Assembly: GCA_041485905.1 (NCBI GenBank) | Contig: JBGPKK010000003.1 | Span: 1-64,000 of the forward strand | Source: JAHFUI01 sp041485905 | GTDB taxonomy: Bacteria > Acidobacteriota > Vicinamibacteria > Vicinamibacterales > CAVVIG01 | DNA length: 64,000 bases | Direction of reading: 5' to 3' | Shown here: piece after piece, positions 36,185 to 43,297 of the stretch | Position numbering within the stretch: position 1 is the stretch's first letter | How the letters are laid out: each line of letters starts with the position of its first letter | The notes under the pieces: generated by a model | Told to the model about the DNA's origin: nothing | The model's database searches: none | What the model saw: the letters and a program-made list of their open reading frames with translations, nothing else | Program-made: the position numbers and the translations under genes

Positions 36185-37435
36185 GTGGGACATTTCCTCA
36201 ATTTAGACGGCTTGGCTTTGAACAAGAGCCAAGGGAAGTGGAAGCGGACTGCCGAAGCAGTGGTTCGCGAGGTGCTTCGGCCGAACGCGGACCGCGTCGA
36301 TCGGTCGGCGGTTTTTCCGCAGGAGAATATCAAAGCGCTGTCAGATGCGGGGTTGCTCGGGCTGCTCGTCGACAAAGAATACGGGGGCCCCGGTGAGAGT
36401 ATTCTCACGGCAGTGGTGGTGACCGAGGCGATCTCGAAGGGGTGCGCCGCCACCGGCATGGCCTACCACATGCACCAGACGACCATCCCCGTCATGTGCG
36501 CCATGGCCACGCCGGAGCAGGCCGAGGCGTACGTTGCCCCGATTGCCCGGGATCAATTGTTCGGGGCCTTTGCGATGAGCGAGCCGGGCTCGGGCAACAA
36601 GATCTGGCACATGGACAGCTTTGCCGAGCCGAACGGCGACGGGTTCGTCATCGACTCATTCAAGTCTTTCTGCACCAGTTCTGGCTACGTCGACTACTAC
36701 CTGGTGCCTGTGCGGTCCGCTCGCGGGGTCGCCGCCCATGACATGAGCCTGTTCTTCATCAGGGGCGACGACCCGAACATCAAGTGCATCGGCGACTGGG
36801 ACGGCATGGGACTGCGGGGCAATTCCAGCCGGCCTGTCCATTTCGATCACTGTCAGGTGCCCGGCGCGCAGCGGCTGGGAAACCCGAACGAAGGCTTCGG
36901 GTACATGATGGCCTTTGCGCTGCCCATCTATCTCTGCGGGATGGCCGCGGTCTACATCGGGGTCGCTCAGGCCGCCTACGAAGCGGCGGTGGAACACGTC
37001 AAGACACGCATTCACTCCGATACCAATCGCTCGCTGGCCCACCTGGAGACGGTGCAGCGGCTCGTGGCCGAAATGCGCATCGCCATCGATACGGTCCGCT
37101 TCACGACCATTCGCATCGCCCAGCACGCCGACAACGCGATGGTGCTCTTCAGTGAGTTCAAGCAGGCTGGTCTGCTGGACGAGGTCATCCGTGACAATCC
37201 AGACGATCCGTTCTTTATCGAGGTGGCCTCGTTGAAGCCGGCGGCATGCGAGATGGCCATCATGGTGACCAACAAGGCGCTCCAGGTCTGCGGGGGCGCG
37301 GGTTATAAACGCGGCCACGTGGTCGAGCGCTGCTATCGCGACGGGCGCGCCGGATCGGTCATGGGCCCGTCGGACGATACGGTCAAGCTCGTCATCGGGA
37401 CGCAAATCCTCGGCCTCGACCAACCCTGGACGTAA
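36185..37435 (+). CDS. Acyl-CoA/acyl-ACP dehydrogenase family flavoprotein
   Basis: A 416-residue ACAD-fold protein. Landmarks: VLRPNADRVDRSAVFP, FGAFAMSEPGSGN (FAD/substrate contact), GLRGNSSRPVHFDHCQVP, and the late VCGGAGYKRGHVVERCYRDGRAGSVMGPSDD. In MCAD-like enzymes the late region carries the catalytic Glu in an EGT motif; here MGPS occupies it, so the base must lie elsewhere or the chemistry differs. The GTG start follows AAAGGA. With the acyl-AMP ligase and ACPs nearby it may desaturate an acyl-ACP. A small SCP2 gene follows. Confidence 0.88.
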   Translation: MGHFLNLDGLALNKSQGKWKRTAEAVVREVLRPNADRVDRSAVFPQENIKALSDAGLLGLLVDKEYGGPGESILTAVVVTEAISKGCAATGMAYHMHQTTIPVMCAMATPEQAEAYVAPIARDQLFGAFAMSEPGSGNKIWHMDSFAEPNGDGFVIDSFKSFCTSSGYVDYYLVPVRSARGVAAHDMSLFFIRGDDPNIKCIGDWDGMGLRGNSSRPVHFDHCQVPGAQRLGNPNEGFGYMMAFALPIYLCGMAAVYIGVAQAAYEAAVEHVKTRIHSDTNRSLAHLETVQRLVAEMRIAIDTVRFTTIRIAQHADNAMVLFSEFKQAGLLDEVIRDNPDDPFFIEVASLKPAACEMAIMVTNKALQVCGGAGYKRGHVVERCYRDGRAGSVMGPSDDTVKLVIGTQILGLDQPWT

Positions 37436-37487
37436 GCGCTGGCGTTCATCGGTGTGTCTTTCACGTGCTGAGCAGGCAGGATCCAAG

Positions 37488-37865
37488 ATGTGGACTTCAG
37501 AAAAGCGAACATACGAGAACGTTCTGCAGGATTTCAAAGACCGCTTCAACGGCAATCCCCGGGCCCAGAAGCTGGTCAAGGACTGGAATCGAATCGTTCT
37601 CCTGGATTCCACGGATACGGGCTCGAAATTCGGCCTGGTCGTGAAAGATCAGGTGATGGTCGAAGTTCGGCCGATGTGCGATTTCGACGAAGAGGCCGAC
37701 GGAGTGGTTCATCTGCAGGCGGAAGAGGATGTCTTGCAGGAGATCTTCGCCGGAAGGTACAACCCGGCCACTGCGCTCGTGGACGGGGCGCTCGCCGTCT
37801 ATTCCCCGGACCGGGACAAGGTCAAGCTCGAGGCATTGGCCATGGTCATCTGGCGCCTTGGATAA
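37488..37865 (+). CDS. SCP2-like lipid carrier protein
   Basis: A 125-residue protein with the compact SCP2 (sterol-carrier) fold pattern: an N-terminal helix, FGLVVKDQVMVEVRP, DGVVHLQAEEDVLQEIFAGRYNPATALVDG and a C-terminal LEALAMVIWRLG. Such proteins bind acyl chains or other hydrophobic molecules. It sits 52 bp after the acyl-CoA-dehydrogenase-like gene and echoes the SCP2 domain in the epimerase fusion, so the pathway seems to use non-covalent carriers as well as ACPs. Confidence 0.8.
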   Translation: MWTSEKRTYENVLQDFKDRFNGNPRAQKLVKDWNRIVLLDSTDTGSKFGLVVKDQVMVEVRPMCDFDEEADGVVHLQAEEDVLQEIFAGRYNPATALVDGALAVYSPDRDKVKLEALAMVIWRLG

Positions 37866-37919
37866 CGGCCGAAACGACGGCCGACCGCTGGGTCCAGCTC
37901 AGGATTCACGGCGCAACCG

Positions 37920-39269
37920 ATGAAAGGCGCGAAAGAACTCTTCTTCTACGTCACGGTCAGTTGTGGCATGACGCTGGCGACCAGCGTGTTCACGATGATC
38001 TCCGGCTTATTCGAGATCACGACCGGACCCGGGGCGCTGGTGGGAATCGCTCTCGCGGGTTTCTTCTGCCTGATCATCGCGCTGTCGATCGGTGAGCTGG
38101 CCAGCATGTACCCGTCGGCGCCGGCGGTCAGAACGTATCTGAAGACGGCATTTGGCGATCGGGCCTCGCTGCTTCTTGTGTACCTGTACTTGATCTCCGT
38201 CGTGCTCGTCGCGGGCCTCGAGAGCTTCATTTTCTCGCAAGTCTTCCACGCCGCCTTTCCCGCTGCCACCGCCCTACCCACGATCGTCATCCTGTTGTGC
38301 GCCATTACGGCCGTCAATCTGGTGGGTCTGGAGTTGCCGCGCAGCGTGCAGATGATCGCAACCGTCGGTGTGGTGTTGTTCATCGCGATCTCGGGCTCTC
38401 TGGGGTTTCTGTCTCCACGAATCCCTCTCACCGGTCAGATCGGGCCGGTCACTCCTGAACTGCTGCGATCGCTGCCAGCGGCGGCTGGCCTGGCCGTGTT
38501 CCTCTATATGGGCTTCGAGTGGGTGACTCCGGTCGGCCTGCGGCCGAGCTCTTACCATTGGAAAGTGCCTATATCGATGGCCATTTCGGTGGGTGTGCTC
38601 ATCATCACGTTCGGGGTCTTCGTCCTGGGCGCCGCCTCCCAGTTGCCTCGGCACATCATCAGTTCCACTCCGGTGCCGCAGGTGGGCTACTTGACGGCGA
38701 TCTATGGCCCGACTGGCGTGTATCTCGCGCTGGCTCTGGCCCTGGCGGCGACCGTGTCGACGTTCAACGCGGGCATCATGGGTGGGTCTCGCCTCATCTA
38801 CCTGCTGGCGCGGGAAGGCCACTTTCCGGAGTGGTGCGCCTCGCTGTCACTTCGCACCGGGGCTCCCGTAGCGGCGGTGCTCTTGCTGAGCAGCCTGGCC
38901 TTGGTTTCCGCAATCGCGGTGATGGCGTGGGGAGCCGCACTGCTGGTCGCCGTCATCGGCGCCGCGATCATCTGTGTGCTGTACGCGGCCTTCCTGCTCT
39001 CGGCGCTGGTGTTGCGCAAACGTCGACCGGATGCGCCGCGGCCGTATCGCAACCGCCTCTGGAGCCCTCTGCAGTGGTTCGGGGTCATCGCGCTGCCTCT
39101 CCTGGGCCTGCAGACCCTGATTTCAGAGCCCAGCCTTGGCACTCGTCCGGTGTACGGCGGCGCGCTCGCGCTGATCCTGGCGGCGTTGTTGACCCGGGTG
39201 TACGGCGTCCCACGACCTGCAGGACCGGGCGACAAGGCGCCGGTGCCGGCCACGCAGAGCTTCTCGTGA
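37920..39269 (+). CDS. APC-superfamily amino acid/polyamine permease
   Basis: A 449-residue transporter with about twelve membrane helices. The first helices contain the APC-type unwound region FTMISGLFEITTGPGALVGIALAG, followed by ELASMYPSAPAVRTYLKTAFG. Substrates of the family are amino acids, amines and related organocations. Its position between the SCP2 gene and the acyl-AMP ligase suggests it could import the amino acid used in the cluster or move an amine product, but this is inference. Confidence 0.92.
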   Translation: MKGAKELFFYVTVSCGMTLATSVFTMISGLFEITTGPGALVGIALAGFFCLIIALSIGELASMYPSAPAVRTYLKTAFGDRASLLLVYLYLISVVLVAGLESFIFSQVFHAAFPAATALPTIVILLCAITAVNLVGLELPRSVQMIATVGVVLFIAISGSLGFLSPRIPLTGQIGPVTPELLRSLPAAAGLAVFLYMGFEWVTPVGLRPSSYHWKVPISMAISVGVLIITFGVFVLGAASQLPRHIISSTPVPQVGYLTAIYGPTGVYLALALALAATVSTFNAGIMGGSRLIYLLAREGHFPEWCASLSLRTGAPVAAVLLLSSLALVSAIAVMAWGAALLVAVIGAAIICVLYAAFLLSALVLRKRRPDAPRPYRNRLWSPLQWFGVIALPLLGLQTLISEPSLGTRPVYGGALALILAALLTRVYGVPRPAGPGDKAPVPATQSFS

Positions 39270-39373
39270 GCAACCGTGCCGTTGATCGTTAGAGGGAGCA
39301 ACCCTGTCGTGCGCTCGGCGAGGACAGCCGACCGTGTCCGGTCGGCAAACCGGGAAGTCAGGAGTCACTGGCC

Positions 39374-41104
39374 GTGAGGACTCAGTTCGATACCGTGGTC
39401 GAGGCCCTTGCGGCGGCGAAGGCCGATTCACGTAACGGCTTCACGTTTCAGAATCTGCACGGCGATGAAACGAAGTACACGTTCGCCGAGCTAGAAGCGG
39501 AAACGGCCCGCCGCGCCGCAGCCATGCAGCAGCTTGGGCTGCACAAGGGTGACCGGCTCGGGTTGGTCATCGCCGAACCCGAGGATTTCGTGCTCGCGTT
39601 CCTTGCGGCGCTGCGGACGGGCGTGGTGCCGGTGCCGCTGTATCCCCCGCACTATCTCGGCGGCCTGGAAAACTACTGCAAGCAGACCGGCGCGATCCTC
39701 CGGTCCTCGGGAGCCCGGGTCTTGGTCGCGTCTCCGCAAGTGATCGGTATTGTGCGGGCGCTTCCGGCGTGGGTCGAGGGGCTGAAGACTGTTGTGTCAA
39801 CGAGGGAGTTGACGGGAAGCTCGCGCGAGACGCACTACCCCGACATCTTACCGGACGACCTCGCGTTTCTGCAGTACACGTCAGGTTCCACAATGGCCCC
39901 GCGCGGTGTGATGGTGACGCATCGCTCGCTGGTCAGCAATATCCGGGCGTTCATGGGCACCGGCCTGAAGATGGATCCTGACCGCGATAGCGGTGTCTGC
40001 TGGCTGCCGCTCTATCACGACATGGGCCTGGTCGGATTCGTGCTCGGTCCGCTGTTCTGGGGCGTTTCGGTGGTGTTCATACCGACGTTGCGGTTCATCA
40101 AGAACGCGTCGGCCTGGCTGGACGCGGTGGATCTCCACCGCGCAACGGTGACGTTCGCGCCGAATTTCGCCTTTTCACTGGCGGCGCGTCGTGTGCGGGC
40201 GGCCGAGCTCGGTCGCTGGGATCTTTCCTGCCTGAAGGCGATAGGATGTGGCGCCGAACCCATCCATCCGCCCACTGTGCGGGAGTTTGTGAGGGTCTTC
40301 AGCGAGTCCTGCCGGCTTAACCCGGCTGCGGTGGTGCCGGCGTACGGGTTGGCTGAGTGCACCTTGGCCGTCGCCATGAAGACGCTCGGGCAGCCATTGC
40401 GCACGCGGCTCGTCGATGCTGAGGCGTTCCAACAGGACGGAATCGCCCGCCCGGTGGGTGATGGTGACGCGGTCAGTGCCATCGAACACGTCTCGTGCGG
40501 CCGGATCCTATCCGGAGCGGAAGTCGCGATCCTCGACGTCAATGGAGAACGAGCGCCCGACGATGTTGAGGGCGAGGTGTGCGTCCGCGGTCCGTCCGTT
40601 GCGGCCGGCTACTTCGGCGAGCCCGAAGCCTGGGCCCGAGTGTGGCGGGATGGGTGGCTCTCGACGGGCGACCTGGGCTATCTGTCAACGGGGGAGCTGT
40701 TTATCACCGGGCGCTCCAAGGATCTCATCATCCTCAATGGCCGGAATCACCATCCGCAAACGATCGAGTGGACGGTGGCGGAAGTCGATGGCGTTCGCGA
40801 GGGTAGCGTCGTGGCCTTCTCGCGGCCTGGAGCATCCGGCGAAGAGTTGGTCGTCATCGTTGAAGCCCGGGCCAAGGATTTCAACCGGCTCGTCGCCGAT
40901 GTCGAAGACGCCGTGCACAACGCCGTGTTCACCAAGCCCGCCGATGTCGTCTGGTTGCGTCCCGGCAGCCTGCCCAAGACGTCTTCGGGCAAGCTCAAGC
41001 GGCATGAGATCAAGCAGCAGTACTTGCGAACGCGTTTCGAAGCGGAGCGCCTGCGCCCGGAGCAGCACTCAGCAGACCAGACCACGGTCGACGCGTCGAC
41101 ATAA
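39374..41104 (+). CDS. Fatty acyl-AMP ligase (FAAL)
   Basis: A 576-residue ANL-superfamily enzyme that adenylates a fatty acid and hands it to an acyl carrier protein. The P-loop is YTSGSTMAPRGVMVTH (168-183), lacking the Lys common in acyl-CoA synthetases, as usual for FAALs. WLPLYHDMGLVG, GYFGEPEA, LSTGDLGYL and the C-terminal catalytic Lys in PKTSSGKLKRHE are present. AGGAG precedes the GTG start. It probably loads one or both of the ACPs encoded at 46.2-48.9 kb and so starts the pathway. Confidence 0.95.
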   Translation: MRTQFDTVVEALAAAKADSRNGFTFQNLHGDETKYTFAELEAETARRAAAMQQLGLHKGDRLGLVIAEPEDFVLAFLAALRTGVVPVPLYPPHYLGGLENYCKQTGAILRSSGARVLVASPQVIGIVRALPAWVEGLKTVVSTRELTGSSRETHYPDILPDDLAFLQYTSGSTMAPRGVMVTHRSLVSNIRAFMGTGLKMDPDRDSGVCWLPLYHDMGLVGFVLGPLFWGVSVVFIPTLRFIKNASAWLDAVDLHRATVTFAPNFAFSLAARRVRAAELGRWDLSCLKAIGCGAEPIHPPTVREFVRVFSESCRLNPAAVVPAYGLAECTLAVAMKTLGQPLRTRLVDAEAFQQDGIARPVGDGDAVSAIEHVSCGRILSGAEVAILDVNGERAPDDVEGEVCVRGPSVAAGYFGEPEAWARVWRDGWLSTGDLGYLSTGELFITGRSKDLIILNGRNHHPQTIEWTVAEVDGVREGSVVAFSRPGASGEELVVIVEARAKDFNRLVADVEDAVHNAVFTKPADVVWLRPGSLPKTSSGKLKRHEIKQQYLRTRFEAERLRPEQHSADQTTVDAST

Positions 41105-41141
41105 CAGCCGGACCTCTCCAGCACTCCCGGTCACGGCGACC

Positions 41142-43274
41142 TCACGGGCTCGACACCGCGCCGACCCAGACCGGCGTCGCGCTGAGCGTCGCTGTGCCCG
41201 TGGGGGCGTCCACGTTCGCCCCGTCGGTCAGATCATTCAGGCTCGCCCCGGGATGGGCGTTTGCGACCGTTTGTGCGGTTCCCGGCCGTCCATGACCGAA
41301 TCCGTGCGGCAGGCTGACGACACCGGGCATGATGGCGTCGCTCAGTTCAAGGGGTGCCGTCACCGCGCCGACCGCCGATCGGATTTCCACGCGCTGCCCG
41401 TTCGGTAACCCTCGTGCTGCGGCATCGGCAGGGTGCATCAGGAGCGTACAGCGATCAGGCCCGGTCATGAGCCGCGGCGCGTTGTGCATCCACGAATTGT
41501 TGTTCCGGATCTGCCGTCGCCCGATGAGCGCGAGCGATCCGGGCGCAGGCCTGCGCGAAAGTCGAGCCGCCAGTCGCTCCAGGTCGGCCAGCAGGATCTC
41601 CGGCGCAAGATGAATCTGCTTGTCGCGCGTATACAATCGTCCCGGCAAGCAGGGAGTGAGCGGTCCCAGGTCGATCGTGTGCGCCTCCTTCCGAAGGCGA
41701 TTGAGTGAGAGCCGGTGGGGTCCGATTCGCAGAAGCCCGTCGAGCAGACGCCGCGGACCGAGACGCTGCAATCCCTTCAGGTACAGTCCCGCTATCGAAC
41801 CCTTCATGCCGCCTCGTCGGGCCTCCAGCCGTTGGGCCAGTCCGAAGTAGATGTCCCAATCTGTTTTGCTCGTGGGCGGAGGAGTCAACACCGCAGGCGC
41901 GTACTTCGCGGTGTTCCGCACCCCGAACGCGCGGAAGGCGATGTCGTAATGATCTCGCTCGAGCGCGAATACGGGCGGCAGGATCAACGCGGCATGGCGC
42001 GTGGTCTCGTTCAGATAGAAGTCGATGGAGACCATGTACTCCAGTGACGCGAGGGCGCGGTCCAGTCTCCCGGCATCGGGGGTCGACAGCACGGGATTGC
42101 CCGCCGACGTGACGAGCCCGCGGATGCCCCCATGACCCGGCGTGTCGATTTCCTCGGCGAGCGCGGCCACCGGCAGTTCCCCACCGAACTCCGGCAGCCC
42201 GCGGACGCGGCTGTGCCACGTCTTGTGCGAGCCTTTTTGACCCAGGAGCGCGCCGATCCGGACGATATCCACGGCGGGTAAGGAAAACATGGCGCCGCCG
42301 GAGCGGTCCAGGTTGCCGGTCAGGATGTTGAGTGCCAGAGCCAGCCAACAGGTGAGCGCGCCGAATTCCTGAGTGCAGGCCCCGATCCGGGGATAACACA
42401 CGGCCGAGGGCGCAGCGGCAAATTCCCGCGTGAGCTTCCGAATCTCATCCGCGGCGATGCCGATGCTGCCGGCGACGCGTTCCGGCGTATAGGGCGCCAT
42501 CGCGCGCGTGACCTCGTCGATGCCGCGAGTGAAGGATTCCAGACGCCCGGGCGTGACAAGCCCTTCCGCTGCCAGGGTCTGAAGCATGGCGGCCAGCAGC
42601 AGCGCGTCTGTGCCCGGAACAATGGGGTAGTGCGTATCCGCCAATTCTGCCGTTCGGGTCCGCCGGGGATCGATGACCACGAGACGGCCCCCACGGGCCC
42701 GGAGTTCGCGGAACCGACGGGGAATGCCGGGCGCCGCCATCAAGCTCCCGTTGGACTCCGCGGGATTGGCCCCGATGACCAGCAAAAAATCTGTGCGGTC
42801 GAGATCGGGAACGGGCAGCAGCAATTGATGGCCGAACAGGTGATAGGAAGCAAAGAGATGCGGCAGGTGATCCATCGAGGCTGTGGAGAAAAGGGCCCTC
42901 GTGCCCAAGCTCGCCTTGAACCCGAGCTCAGCAAGCTGCGCGGTGTAGGAGTGGAGATTGGGATTGCCGGTGTAAAAAGCGACGCTGTCTTTGCCGTGCT
43001 TCGTCTGGATTTCATGCAGGCGCCCGGCCGCTTCGGCGAGCGCTGCTTCCCAGCTGACGGTCACCCATCGGCCGTTGTGTCGCTTCAAGGGCTCGCGAAT
43101 GCGCTCCGGATCCTGGTACACCTCAGTCAGGGCCATCGCCTTCGCGCACAGGAACCCGCGGCTCAGCGAGTCGTCAGGATCGCCCCGGATCTGTGATATT
43201 GCGCCGCGCTCGACCTCGAGCGTGAGGCCACACATCGCTTCGCAGAAAGGACAGGTGGTGACGTGGATGCCCAT
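41142..43274 (-). CDS. Molybdopterin-dependent oxidoreductase (formate dehydrogenase/DMSO reductase family)
   Basis: A 710-residue molybdo-bis(MGD) enzyme. The N-terminal Fe4S4 motif has C8, C11, C15 and C43. Typical core segments are FYTGNPNLHSY, VIGANPAESNGSLM, LVVIDPRRTRTAELAD and a C-terminal cofactor domain (LLMHPADAAARGLPNGQRVEI). No twin-arginine signal is visible, suggesting a cytoplasmic enzyme. ATG 43274 was chosen; GTG 43301 overlapping the upstream stop is an alternative. It is the last gene of the minus-strand lipid operon. The substrate is unknown. Confidence 0.9.
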   Translation of the reverse strand: MGIHVTTCPFCEAMCGLTLEVERGAISQIRGDPDDSLSRGFLCAKAMALTEVYQDPERIREPLKRHNGRWVTVSWEAALAEAAGRLHEIQTKHGKDSVAFYTGNPNLHSYTAQLAELGFKASLGTRALFSTASMDHLPHLFASYHLFGHQLLLPVPDLDRTDFLLVIGANPAESNGSLMAAPGIPRRFRELRARGGRLVVIDPRRTRTAELADTHYPIVPGTDALLLAAMLQTLAAEGLVTPGRLESFTRGIDEVTRAMAPYTPERVAGSIGIAADEIRKLTREFAAAPSAVCYPRIGACTQEFGALTCWLALALNILTGNLDRSGGAMFSLPAVDIVRIGALLGQKGSHKTWHSRVRGLPEFGGELPVAALAEEIDTPGHGGIRGLVTSAGNPVLSTPDAGRLDRALASLEYMVSIDFYLNETTRHAALILPPVFALERDHYDIAFRAFGVRNTAKYAPAVLTPPPTSKTDWDIYFGLAQRLEARRGGMKGSIAGLYLKGLQRLGPRRLLDGLLRIGPHRLSLNRLRKEAHTIDLGPLTPCLPGRLYTRDKQIHLAPEILLADLERLAARLSRRPAPGSLALIGRRQIRNNNSWMHNAPRLMTGPDRCTLLMHPADAAARGLPNGQRVEIRSAVGAVTAPLELSDAIMPGVVSLPHGFGHGRPGTAQTVANAHPGASLNDLTDGANVDAPTGTATLSATPVWVGAVSSP

Positions 43275-43297
43275 ACAAGCCGAGGACCGATGGACGC

